NCBI RefSeq assembly: GCF_025860405.1
Contig: NZ_CP063785.1
Location: 4,650,001-4,714,000, forward strand
Length of the DNA: 64,000 bases
Origin: Tolypothrix sp. PCC 7712
Lineage (GTDB): Bacteria > Cyanobacteriota > Cyanobacteriia > Cyanobacteriales > Nostocaceae
Direction of reading: 5' to 3'
The notes beneath the pieces were generated by a model. The model was not told where the DNA came from and did no database searches. It was given only the letters and a program-made list of their open reading frames with translations. The position numbers and the translations under genes are program-made. Below, piece after piece: positions 11,801 through 19,251 of this stretch; positions within the stretch are counted from its first letter, which is position 1; every line of letters starts with the position of its first letter.

Positions 11801-12439
11801 GCTCACTATATTAAAGAAATCCAAACTATTCAACCACAAGGCCCTTATTTTTTAGGAGGTTATTCTTTTGGTGGCTTAGTAGTTTGGGAAATGGCTCGAC
11901 AGCTAGCTGCACAAGGTCAAAAGGTTGCTTTGTTAGCTTTATTTGATACTAGTAATACCATTCGTCTCCAGACTAATATCAAGCCTATACCTACACAGAA
12001 GCGCATTTCTCACCATTGGGATAACCTTATAGAAATTGGCCCTGAATACATTCTTCAGCAAATAGAAGGTAAGTGCAGTTGGATTGATTATATGGTTAAA
12101 CGAAAGCTAAATAAATTAAGTTTCAAAGCTTACCTAAATATCTCCCGCTTCTTACCTTACGCCTACCGCAAACAAGTAAAAATTAAAGATTTTAACAAAC
12201 AAGCGGCTAAGGAATATGTTCCCAAAGCTTATGTGGGTAGAGTTACTGTATTTAGAGCAGAAGAACGCCCTGTAAGTGTGGTAGATCCAAACATGGGTTG
12301 GGGTGAATTGGCTTTAGGTGGCTTGGATATCCAACATGTTCCAGGAAACCACTTCTCAATTTTTAACGAACCCTATGTTCAATCTTTGTCAGAAAAGATG
12401 AAGGTTTGTATTGAGAAAGCTATGGCAGAGGCTTCATAA
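8870..12439 (+). CDS. Terminal NRPS: TubC-C(inactive?)-A(degenerate)-PCP-TE
   Basis: 1189 residues from ATG 8870, preceded by GAGG at 8862-8865. An open frame runs back to 8789, but that part translates intergenic repeat, while the TubC-type docking domain starts exactly at 8870 (MKTLDELLSELRQRDVKLW). Order: TubC_N (1-52), condensation (about 80-510), adenylation remnant (about 540-800), carrier (LGGHSL, Ser824), type I thioesterase (about 940-1185; GYSFGG Ser999, His1161 in GNHFSIF). Two lesions are visible. The HHxxxDG motif reads H-S-I-V-C-D-G, with Ser209 replacing the catalytic His. The adenylation domain jumps from A2 (LKAGGTSVAIAP) to A6, losing A3-A5, and lacks the A10 Lys. Carrier and thioesterase look intact, so the protein probably accepts and releases the chain without adding a residue. 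Confidence 0.92.
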   Translation: MKTLDELLSELRQRDVKLWLEGDRLRYRAAKDSLTPELLNELKTQKAEIINFLHQVTTTATSKIPPIVACERTGNLPVSFGQQRLWFLHQFEPNSSSNNMPVVVRFTGNLNVAVLEESLREVVRRHEVLRTTFPAVNGKPTQVIATDVSLKLPVIDLQQVPEEQKETEAHILATKEAHQPFDLANGPVLRVLLLRLSDREHLLIWNMHSIVCDGASSDVFYQDFTTIYKALSAGQPSPLPPLPVQYADFTHWQHQWLQGEVLESQVNYWKQKLKGHLPIIDLPYDYPRPQGAQTYRGDRAALLLPKALNHALTDLSQKWGATLFMTLLTVFELLLYRYSGQEDLLVSFASAGRGQVETERLIGFFSNTLVLRSNLAGNPTFRELLDRVRKDCLEAYSHQDLPFERLIEELKPEQQSRNTSSLFQVKFSLNPPWSNGRGMAAVELPDLTIASLFGYIYHGKTKYDLTLVLREQDNGLGMVFDYNAEMFDTSTVERMLGHYKTLLEAIVANPDQPISELPLLTAGEQQLLVDWHGKQADYPQDICIHQYFENQVKQTPDNIAVSFTNQQLTYQELNQRANQLAHYLQTLGVGAGVNVGLYLEPSLETIVGLLGILKAGGTSVAIAPTLGAEILADAQVSFLLTQSSLVENIPEYQAKVICIDTELTSISLHSNDNLVCSETRSEILLGKVIANTQVYILDKRSQLLPIGVTGEIYISGIGITQGYFNLPELTSEKFIPNPFSNESGAYLYKTGDLGRYLSDGNIQFLGSLDHQVKISQNLTNTQIEKTFVPPQDSLQIQLTEIWQNFLGIHPIGITDNFFDLGGHSLIAVRLFAEIEKTFGKTLPLSILLQAPTIEQLAHFIRDKQTEKQANIEQPRYLVKDFFGKVISKVFKGENSSQIVDEKQTNLETREWLLSSSLVPLQPNGNKPPLFCVHGAGESVLYYRDFANYLGADQPVYALQAIGVDGKKAPLTRVEKMAAHYIKEIQTIQPQGPYFLGGYSFGGLVVWEMARQLAAQGQKVALLALFDTSNTIRLQTNIKPIPTQKRISHHWDNLIEIGPEYILQQIEGKCSWIDYMVKRKLNKLSFKAYLNISRFLPYAYRKQVKIKDFNKQAAKEYVPKAYVGRVTVFRAEERPVSVVDPNMGWGELALGGLDIQHVPGNHFSIFNEPYVQSLSEKMKVCIEKAMAEAS

Positions 12440-12516
12440 TCCATGAATTTAAAATTATTGGCTGTTAGAAATTAATGGAATGAAGCATTAGGCTTATTAG
12501 AAATATAATTCAGGCT

Positions 12517-12548
12517 GGTAGAAAGTAAATTTACTTTCTACCATTTTT
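12517..12548 (+). terminator. Rho-independent terminator of the PKS/NRPS cluster
   Basis: Perfect 13-bp inverted repeat (GGTAGAAAGTAAA at 12517-12529, TTTACTTTCTACC at 12530-12542) followed by ATTTTT, 77 bases after the last NRPS stop codon. Confidence 0.85.
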
Positions 12549-12585
12549 GTATCAGGATGGATTAACCACCGATAGAGGAATATTA

Positions 12586-12890
12586 ATACCAATTCAAATA
12601 ATGTTTGCGACACATCAATATATTCTACAGGGCACGGCAATGCCCATTAGTGTCAACTTAACGTGAAACCCGCTTTGTAGCTAGGTTTTCGCCCTCACCC
12701 CCAACCCCTCTCCCGCCGGGAGAGGGGAGCAAGAGATTTAATTCCCCTTCTCCTGGGGGAGAAGGGGTTAGGGGATGAGGGCGCGAGGTATTTGTACAAC
12801 GCCCGCCCTATATAGCTTTTAGCTTAAGTTGACACAGGTGGGCAATGCCTTGCCCCTATAATCTGTGGCATTCTTTTTTCAAATTTGTAT
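12586..12890. repeat. Composite palindromic repeat, copy 1 (outer element)
   Basis: About 305 bases that recur at 37525-37827. The outer ends are imperfect inverted repeats (ATACCAATTc / aAATTTGTAT, then TGTTTGCGACA / TGTGGCATTC and GGCAATGCCC / GGGCAATGCC), giving a palindrome that is itself interrupted by a 186-bp inner element. It has no coding potential and fills most of the 12440-13029 gap. Confidence 0.8.
12650..12835. mobile_element. 186-bp MITE-like element, copy 1
   Basis: Bounded by perfect 12-bp terminal inverted repeats GTGTCAACTTAA and TTAAGTTGACAC. A second copy of identical length lies at 37587-37772. The inside holds a hairpin of the type CCCTCTCCCGCCGGGAGAGGGG and its partner CCTTCTCCTGGGGGAGAAGG. 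It has no ORF, so it could only move with a transposase supplied in trans. It sits inside the outer palindromic repeat in both places. Confidence 0.75.
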
Positions 12891-12959
12891 AACGCTGATA
12901 TACTCAAGATATTTACAATTTTGCCAGTTAATATTAGGACAATTAGATTTAGTGATAAT

Positions 12960-12990
12960 AAAAAAGTAGAGTGAGTAATGCTCACTCTAC
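12960..12990 (-). terminator. Rho-independent terminator of eboD
   Basis: Perfect 10-bp stem (GTAGAGTGAG at 12966-12975, CTCACTCTAC at 12981-12990). Read on the - strand it is followed by six T (12960-12965). It lies 39 bases beyond the eboD stop. Confidence 0.87.
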
Positions 12991-13029
12991 TTGTATTTCG
13001 GAAATCTATATAGAAACCCTAATAGTTGC

Positions 13030-14235
13030 TCAAGAGTGTGAAAGTTCCCAATCTTGCAGCATCAATATAGCTTGTTTATAAACAGAGATATCTACCTGAT
13101 TAACTTCTATTTTCTGCCCAATTGCTTGGAGTAGGGTAATTGTTAATTTGCCACCTAAGTGTTCACGGAACTCACTCAGTCCTCTAAATAAATAATGAGG
13201 ATGTTCTGGCTGATGTAATTGCTCTCTTAATGCAGATAGGTACAAAGTGAAGCCTAATGTTTCCAGTGTGCCTAAAATCTTTTGCCATTCTGATTGCGAT
13301 AGTAGTCCTGTTAAATAGGAATAGGTGCTATCTAAGGCTATACCAATCGCCACAGCTTCACCGTGACGCAATTTGTAGTAGGTGATGTCTTCCAATTTAT
13401 GAGCCGCCCAATGCCCAAAATCTAAGGGACGGGATGAACCTTTTTCAAAGGGATCACCGCTATTGGCAATATGTTCTAAATGCAATTGAGCGCAACGATA
13501 AATTACCTGTTCCATAGCTCTCATATCACGAGCAGCTAATTTCTCAGCAGATTGCATAATGAACTCGAAGAAATCTGCATCTTTGATTAATGCTACCTTC
13601 ACAGCCTCTGCAATGCCCGATCGCCAATCGCGATCGCTCAGACTGGTGAGAAAATCAAAGTCATTCAATACTGCATAAGGTGGCATAAATGTGCCGAGGA
13701 AGTTTTTCTTACCGTAGGCATTGATGCCATTTTTTACACCTATACCAGAATCGTTTTGCGCTAACACTGTGGTCGGTACTCGTATTAATCGAATCCCTCG
13801 GTGCGCTGTTGCTGCTGCGTATCCTACCATGTCTAATAATGCTCCACCCCCAATGGCTAATACGTAAGAGTGGCGACATAATCCAGCAGCATCAATCATC
13901 TGATGAATTTGTTCTACAAATCTTGGCTCGTTCTTAACTATTTCTCCACCGGGAATGATGATTGGAGGCTCACTTAAGTTGATGACATCTGAATAAAAAT
14001 CTGCATAAACTGATATTTGTTTTAATAGTCCATGCTGATGTTTTAACAGTCCTCCATCTACTATTGCTAGAACTTTTTTTGCCGTTATTTCTCCATCTGC
14101 GGCAATTACTTGCGCTAGTAAAGAATTGTCTAATTGAAACAGACCATTGCTAAAGTAAACATCGTAGTTAAAGTTAACACAGACAGATTGCTGAATTGCT
14201 TGCAGGCTAGTAGAAGGCTTGTGTGTAATGAGCAT
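13030..14235 (-). CDS. eboD: 3-dehydroquinate synthase-like protein EboD
   Basis: 401 residues of the sugar-phosphate cyclase/3-dehydroquinate synthase family. Visible family blocks are the NAD-binding GGGALLDMVGYAAATAHRG, the PTTVLAQNDSGIGVKNGIN block, the metal/substrate segment GIAEAVKVALIKD, and the paired histidines in LDFGHWAAHKLE and LRHGEAVAIG. It lies divergent from eboA across about 0.5 kb and belongs to the ebo set rather than the shikimate pathway, where AroB is usually a separate housekeeping gene. Ebo clusters often include such an AroB-like enzyme; its substrate there is not established. It has its own strong terminator, so it forms a single-gene transcript opposite the rest of the cluster. 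Confident as a family member; eboD is assigned from context. Confidence 0.87.
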   Translation of the reverse strand: MLITHKPSTSLQAIQQSVCVNFNYDVYFSNGLFQLDNSLLAQVIAADGEITAKKVLAIVDGGLLKHQHGLLKQISVYADFYSDVINLSEPPIIIPGGEIVKNEPRFVEQIHQMIDAAGLCRHSYVLAIGGGALLDMVGYAAATAHRGIRLIRVPTTVLAQNDSGIGVKNGINAYGKKNFLGTFMPPYAVLNDFDFLTSLSDRDWRSGIAEAVKVALIKDADFFEFIMQSAEKLAARDMRAMEQVIYRCAQLHLEHIANSGDPFEKGSSRPLDFGHWAAHKLEDITYYKLRHGEAVAIGIALDSTYSYLTGLLSQSEWQKILGTLETLGFTLYLSALREQLHQPEHPHYLFRGLSEFREHLGGKLTITLLQAIGQKIEVNQVDISVYKQAILMLQDWELSHS

Positions 14236-14763
14236 CTTTAGTGAATAATTTTTTAAGTATTACTATCCCAAGTTGGGATTTTTTAGTAGCTAGGAATTGC
14301 CCAGATTCCATCATTAAGAAGGCATTCCAGTACTGAAATACTGAAATGCTTGATAGAAGATAGATTCTCACTAAGTAAGTGAGTGTAACTAGCTTAATTT
14401 CCTAGGTAAATCTGTGCAACATTCACATTCTGACTGCAATTTGCTTTAGGCTTTAACCTTTATTGAAAGGTACGTCTTAAGGGAGATTATTAAATTTCTA
14501 GAGTAGACTTATTCTATATAATTTGCCCTTATAAATCAGCACTTGATAGCCCTATCTTTACATGATCTTATTTAAATTCTACAGATTTTTATAGATTTAG
14601 TAAAGTTAGATATGAATTTTTTTATACATCTCAGTAATTTTCTTATAGTAGAAAAAATATGATTGCGATTATTGCGAGTGACTTAAATAAATATTTTTAC
14701 GTAGGAAAAAGTTGGAAATTAGTTTGTCATACAAAAAACTTCAGGAATTATTTTGCATTAATC
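14236..14763. promoter_or_regulatory. Divergent intergenic region between eboD and eboA
   Basis: About 530 bases of AT-rich DNA between two divergent genes, so it must hold promoters for both. No ORF, palindromic operator or riboswitch was recognised. An alternative ATG for eboA lies inside it at 14659, without a ribosome binding site. Confidence 0.5.
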
Positions 14764-15645
14764 ATGAGTAATGTCAACCAGTTGTTACATCATTGGCTAA
14801 TACAGTCTGTGTCTCAGGAAGCACTGGCTTGGTTAGAACAAAAGCAAATACAGATTGCTAACGGTGCGCCTGAGAGGATATTTTATACTTCTTTTAGTGC
14901 TGTACCGCGTTATCTGGGTAAAAAGAATTTACAGCTAACATCCCAGGACTTAGCAGCAGCTAATGAATTAGTTCCTGGCTGGTCGCCTGGTAATTGGACT
15001 GTAGATCAAGCTGGTAGAATACTTTTAGTTTTAGCTTTACCCCACGATCGCACTGAAGATTATCTGCGATCGCTCGATAAGGTTTTTAGTGTTGCGGATA
15101 TGGGGGAGTTGATTTCCCTGTATCAAAGTCTACCTTTACTGCCGCATCCAGAGTTACATCGCCAACGTGCGGCGGAAGGGATTCGCAGTAACATGACTAA
15201 TGTATTCCAGGCGATCGCACTTAACAACCCCTATCCAGCCAATTATTTAGATAATATTGCTTGGAATCAGATGGTGCTGAAGGCTTTATTTGTGGGTAGT
15301 CCTTTGCATCAAATTTGGGGTCTAGACCAACGTGCTAATTCTGAATTAGCAAGGATGTTGGTAAACTATGCCCATGAACGTTGGGCTGCTAAACGTCCAG
15401 TATCACCAGAATTGTGGCGGCCAGTAGGAAAATTTGCCGATAATGCAATCATTGCAGATTTAGCCAAAGTATTAGCAGAGGGCAGCATTGCCGAAAAACA
15501 AGCAGCAGCCTTAGCTTGTTCGCAATCCCCTTTATTAGAAGCACAAGCACTACTATCTCTTTATCCAGACTTGCACTCAGCCATTGCCGAAGGTGAACTT
15601 ACTTGGAGTAATTTTAGCCGCGATCGCGTCACAGTCTGCAAATAA
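14764..15645 (+). CDS. eboA: Metabolite traffic protein EboA
   Basis: EboA family protein, helical and without recognised catalytic motifs, part of the eboABCEF set that in Nostoc punctiforme is needed to get the scytonemin monomer to the periplasm. The frame is open from an ATG at 14659, but the 35 extra residues look like translated AT-rich leader; the EboA-like part starts at MSNVNQLLHHWLIQ (14764), giving 293 residues. AGGA at 14743-14746 is far for a binding site, so the start is not settled. The motifs WSPGNWTVDQAGRILLVL and ERWAAKRPVSPELWRPVG look characteristic. It is the first gene of a same-strand run with eboB, eboC, eboE and eboF. Confidence 0.87.
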   Translation: MSNVNQLLHHWLIQSVSQEALAWLEQKQIQIANGAPERIFYTSFSAVPRYLGKKNLQLTSQDLAAANELVPGWSPGNWTVDQAGRILLVLALPHDRTEDYLRSLDKVFSVADMGELISLYQSLPLLPHPELHRQRAAEGIRSNMTNVFQAIALNNPYPANYLDNIAWNQMVLKALFVGSPLHQIWGLDQRANSELARMLVNYAHERWAAKRPVSPELWRPVGKFADNAIIADLAKVLAEGSIAEKQAAALACSQSPLLEAQALLSLYPDLHSAIAEGELTWSNFSRDRVTVCK

Positions 15646-15678
15646 AAAGCTTCCCCCTAAAAAATATGGGCACAGGGT

Positions 15679-15702
15679 AGAGACGCGATGAATCGCGTCT
15701 CT
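15679..15702. repeat. Short palindrome between eboA and eboB
   Basis: Perfect 11-bp inverted repeat AGAGACGCGAT / ATCGCGTCTCT around a 2-base loop. It has no T-run, so it is more likely a dispersed cyanobacterial palindrome than a terminator, though it could act on mRNA stability within the ebo transcript. Confidence 0.6.
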
Positions 15703-15772
15703 GTTACGCCAAGTCTCAGTACAGCGATTAATACTGCGTTATTCATTTTGAATTAGGAATTTTGAACTATTT

Positions 15773-16681
15773 ATGATGTTTATCGATCCCCACATTCATA
15801 TGTGTTCCCGTACCACCTATGATTACCTGATCATGCGGGAACATGGTATTGTCGCAGTGATTGAGCCATCTTTCTGGTTGGGACAACTCCGCACAACTGC
15901 TGGTTCCTTTAAAGATTACTTTAGTAGCTTGGTTGGGTGGGAACGCTTTCGCGCCAGTCAATTTGGGATTCAACATTACTGTACTATCGGACTCAACCCC
16001 AAAGAAGCTAACAACGAAGCCTTAGCCGCAGAAGTGATGGAATTGCTACCACTGTTTGCTTGTAAAGAAGGTGTGGTGGCGATTGGGGAAATTGGCTATG
16101 ACGACATGACAGAAGCAGAAGATAAATACTTTTGCGAACAATTAGCCCTAGCTAAAGAACTGGATATGCTGGTAATGATTCATACCCCTCATCGTAATAA
16201 AAAAGCAGGGGCTAGCCGCAGTATGGATCGTTGCATTGAATATGGACTAGATCCATCACAAGTAATTATTGACCACAACAACGAAGAAACCGTTGAAGAA
16301 GTTTTAAACCGAGGTTTTTGGGCAGCTTTCACAATTTACCCTAAAACTAAGATGGGTAACGCTAGGATGGCAGACATTGTTCGTCAATATGGAAGTAATC
16401 GCATCATTGTAGATAGTAGCGCCGATTGGGGTGTGAGCGATCCCTTAGCAGTTCCGAAAACAGCACAGTTAATGTTAGACACAGGAATACCGGAGAAACA
16501 CGTACAAGCTGTTTGCTATGAAAATGCCCTAGCAGCTTACGGTCAAACAGGACAAATGAAAGCTTCAGACTGGCTAGATGCGCCATCTGCTGACCAGTGT
16601 CAAATGTTCAACGGGAACTCAGTATTGCGGGGACAAGAACCGGGGATTAAGTCTGTTGCAGATTATGTGTTGATTGAGTAG
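15773..16681 (+). CDS. eboB: TatD-family metal-dependent hydrolase EboB
   Basis: 302-residue TIM-barrel amidohydrolase of the TatD group. The N-terminal metal ligands are in DPHIHMC (HxH), followed by GEIGYDDM, where TatD enzymes have the bridging Glu. HTPHRNK supplies the next His, IIDHNNEE another, and VDSSADWGVSDP the final Asp block. It occupies the eboB position, 127 bases after eboA and before the UbiA-like gene. TatD relatives act as nucleases or hydrolases, but the ebo member's substrate is unknown. A start one codon later (MFIDPHIHM, 15776) is equally possible. Confidence 0.87.
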   Translation: MMFIDPHIHMCSRTTYDYLIMREHGIVAVIEPSFWLGQLRTTAGSFKDYFSSLVGWERFRASQFGIQHYCTIGLNPKEANNEALAAEVMELLPLFACKEGVVAIGEIGYDDMTEAEDKYFCEQLALAKELDMLVMIHTPHRNKKAGASRSMDRCIEYGLDPSQVIIDHNNEETVEEVLNRGFWAAFTIYPKTKMGNARMADIVRQYGSNRIIVDSSADWGVSDPLAVPKTAQLMLDTGIPEKHVQAVCYENALAAYGQTGQMKASDWLDAPSADQCQMFNGNSVLRGQEPGIKSVADYVLIE

Positions 16682-16845
16682 GGATTGGGGATTGGGATTG
16701 GGAGAAGAGGAAAATGAGGGGGATGAGGAAGAAGAGGGAGCAGAGGAAGCAGGGGTGCAGGGGAGAATAGCCATTACTCATTACTCATTACTCATTACTC
16801 ATTACTCGTTACCAATTACCCATTACCAATTACCTAATGACAAAC
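16678..16845. repeat. Low-complexity dispersed repeat, copy 1 (inverted copy at 44519-44697)
   Basis: Purine-rich stretch (GGGATTGGGGATTGGG, GAGGAAGAAGAGGGAGCAGAGG) followed by CATTACT heptamers and ACCAATTACC units. The reverse complement of 44519-44697 matches it closely along its whole length. A long open frame across it is only translated repeat. Confidence 0.75.
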
Positions 16846-16868
16846 ACCAAATAATTAAGGACTCACAA

Positions 16869-17804
16869 GTGAATATTGTTGCAAGTTTAAATTTACCCAA
16901 GTGGCGCGGGTATTTAGAGTTGATGCGCCCGGCGAATATTGTGACTGCTTGGGCTGATATTTTAGTTGGTTTTGCGGCCTGTGGTTCTGGGGTAATTTTT
17001 ACTCAATTAATTAATGGACAAGCAACGGCTGATGGTTTAATTCCCTTAGCTTGGTTGTTGCTGGCTACAACGGGATTATATGGCGGTGGTATCGTTTTTA
17101 ACGATGTTTTTGATGCCGAATTAGATCAGCAAGAACGCCCATCAAGAGCGATTCCTAGCGGACGTGTGTCTCGCGAGAATGCGGCTTTATTGGGGATGAT
17201 ATTATTTGCGATCGCAATTTTTGCGGCTGCTCAAGTATCTTTGTTGAGTGTCACCATTGCTATATTCATTACTTTCGCAGCGCTATTGTATGACTCTGTA
17301 GGGAAGCATCATCCCTTTTTTGGCCCTTTAAATATGGGTGTGTGCCGTGGTAGTAACTTGTTATTGGGTGTCAGTGCTTTACCTGCTATGGTTGGGGAAC
17401 GCTGGTATTTAGCGCTCATTCCTGTACTTTACATTGCCGCTATCACCGCAATTAGTCAAGGCGAAGTTCACGGTGGTAAAAGAATTACGGGAATAGTAGC
17501 GTTAATTTTAATTGCAATAGTATTGACAGCAGTTTTAAGTTTAGGCTTTTTCGCAGAATATACAGTAATTGCAGCGTTACCATTCGCAGCTTTATTAGCG
17601 GTGCGAGTATTACCTAATTTTATCCAAGCTGCGCGTGAGCCAGTACCAGAAAAAATCCGCAATGCGGTGAAAGTTGGTGTGTTGTCTTTAATTATTTTAG
17701 ATGCAACCATTGCAGCTGGTTTTACTGGTTTAACTTACGGTTTATTAGTATTAATTTTGCTACCAATTTCTATGTCATTCGCCAAAATGTTTGCTGTTAC
17801 TTGA
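16869..17804 (+). CDS. eboC: UbiA-like prenyltransferase-fold protein EboC
   Basis: Predicted 311-residue membrane protein of the UbiA prenyltransferase superfamily. The chosen start is GTG 16869, preceded by AAGGA (16857-16861) at 7 bases; the frame is open upstream to 16674, but those 65 residues translate the dispersed repeat. The first Asp-rich motif, NDVFDAELDQQERPSRAI, matches the NDxxDxxxD-x-x-x-RPxR signature of UbiA enzymes. The second, YDSVGKHHPFFGPLNMGVCRG, resembles the family's later motif. About eight hydrophobic helices are present. In ebo clusters this protein is required for metabolite export, and a prenylated or lipid-linked intermediate has been suggested for the family. 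The intact first motif argues that it may be catalytic rather than purely structural. Confidence 0.89.
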   Translation: MNIVASLNLPKWRGYLELMRPANIVTAWADILVGFAACGSGVIFTQLINGQATADGLIPLAWLLLATTGLYGGGIVFNDVFDAELDQQERPSRAIPSGRVSRENAALLGMILFAIAIFAAAQVSLLSVTIAIFITFAALLYDSVGKHHPFFGPLNMGVCRGSNLLLGVSALPAMVGERWYLALIPVLYIAAITAISQGEVHGGKRITGIVALILIAIVLTAVLSLGFFAEYTVIAALPFAALLAVRVLPNFIQAAREPVPEKIRNAVKVGVLSLIILDATIAAGFTGLTYGLLVLILLPISMSFAKMFAVT

Positions 17805-17820
17805 AGTTGCAGGAGTGTAG

Positions 17821-17987
17821 CAACGCACCACAAATAAATTAAAAATGCAAGGTGCGTTAGCCTACGGCGTAACACACCCTACGGAAAAAATATTTTTACA
17901 TAACAATAAAGGTATTTATCTCATGAAAATTCCACGTGTAGGGTGTGTTGTCGCGCAGCGCAACGCACCGCAAATAAATTAAAGATG
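17821..17987. repeat. Direct and inverted repeat pair between eboC and eboE
   Basis: A 27-bp near-identical direct repeat (CAACGCACC...AAATAAATTAAA) occurs at 17821-17847 and 17961-17987, and between them AACACACCCTAC (17871-17882) pairs with GTAGGGTGTGTT (17938-17949). GGTGCGTT/ACACACCC palindromes of this sort also appear at 38779-38810 and about 62788-62816. Confidence 0.7.
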
Positions 17988-18009
17988 TTAAAACCTAGGT
18001 ATTTGTATT

Positions 18010-19236
18010 ATGAAAATTACCGCTAATAGCAACTTTCACCTAACTTATTGCTCAAATATCCATCCTGGTGAAAGTTGGGCAGAAGTTTTCGCCAATTTAA
18101 AAAAATATATTCCTGAACTCAAATCTCGTTTATCGCCTGAAGCAGCTTTTGGCATTGGTTTACGGTTAGCAGATACAGCCGCAAAGCAACTTTTAGCAGG
18201 TGAAAATTTAGCTCAGTTTCAAGCTTGGCTAACAGAAAAAGATTTATATGTTTTCACTTTAAATGGCTTTCCTTACGGAGGATTTCATCGCCAATTTGTT
18301 AAAGACCAAGTTTATGCACCAGATTGGTCAAATCAGGAACGAGTAGAGTATACATTAAATTTGACAGCAATTTTAGCGGCTTTATTACCTGATGGCTTAG
18401 ATGGGGGAATTTCTACTTTACCTTTATCATATAAACCTTGGTGGTCAGATAAAGAAGAAAAAAAGGAGATAGTTTTCAAGACTAGCTGTCTGAATATTGC
18501 AGCAGTTGTTGCTGAAATGATGAGAATTCAGGAAACTACAGGTAAGTTATTGCACATTGATTTAGAACCTGAACCTGATGGGTTAATTGAAAATACTTCA
18601 GAAGTAATTGAATTTTATCAAAATTGGTTATTGCCTATAGCTGGTAATTATTTAGCTGAACAATTAGATATTGAGTATAGTTTAGCGGCAAGTAAATTGC
18701 TAGACCATGTAAGAATTTGCTATGACACTTGCCATTTTTCAGTAGAATATGAGCAACCTGAGTCTGTATTTGCACGCTTGGCATCAGCAGGAATTAAAAT
18801 TGGCAAGATGCAAATTAGTGCTGCAATTCAAGTAAAGATACCATCTGAAGTTGAGCAACGCAGTTTAATAGTTGAGCGCTTACAACCTTTTGCTGAATCA
18901 ACTTATTTGCACCAAGTCATAGAACGTCGTGCTGATGGAACGCTACATCATTATCCTGATTTAATGACGGCTTTACCGCAACTGCAGCAATCGCAAGCTG
19001 AAGAATGGCGCACTCATTTTCATGTGCCAATTTTCATTCGTGATTATCAAATTTTGCAGTCTACACAAGATGATATTGTGACAATTTTACATTTGTTGCA
19101 GCAAAATCATGCTTGTCAACATCTGGAGATTGAGACTTATACATGGGATGTATTGCCATCAGCAATGAAAATAGATTTGCTCACTTCTATTCAGCGAGAA
19201 TATGAGTGGGTATTAACAAATTTTTCTGGTAATTAA
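18010..19236 (+). CDS. eboE: Metabolite traffic protein EboE (xylose isomerase-like TIM barrel)
   Basis: 408-residue protein matching the EboE pattern, a sugar-isomerase-type TIM barrel. Likely metal or active-site segments are LHIDLEPEPDG (about 181-191), RICYDTCHFSVEYE (about 237-250), KIGKMQISAA (about 268-277) and the later HFHVPIF and LEIETYTWDVLP, spaced as in xylose isomerase-like barrels. No signal peptide is seen, so it is probably cytoplasmic. It follows eboC after 205 bases of repeat and precedes eboF by only 15 bases, so eboE and eboF are almost certainly co-transcribed. The exact reaction is unknown for the family. Confidence 0.89.
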   Translation: MKITANSNFHLTYCSNIHPGESWAEVFANLKKYIPELKSRLSPEAAFGIGLRLADTAAKQLLAGENLAQFQAWLTEKDLYVFTLNGFPYGGFHRQFVKDQVYAPDWSNQERVEYTLNLTAILAALLPDGLDGGISTLPLSYKPWWSDKEEKKEIVFKTSCLNIAAVVAEMMRIQETTGKLLHIDLEPEPDGLIENTSEVIEFYQNWLLPIAGNYLAEQLDIEYSLAASKLLDHVRICYDTCHFSVEYEQPESVFARLASAGIKIGKMQISAAIQVKIPSEVEQRSLIVERLQPFAESTYLHQVIERRADGTLHHYPDLMTALPQLQQSQAEEWRTHFHVPIFIRDYQILQSTQDDIVTILHLLQQNHACQHLEIETYTWDVLPSAMKIDLLTSIQREYEWVLTNFSGN

Positions 19237-19251
19237 TAGGATATTAAATTT

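Noticed and set aside
16674..16868. N-terminal extension of eboC from a TTG
   Set aside because: It translates a dispersed repeat; GTG 16869 has a good AAGGA site.
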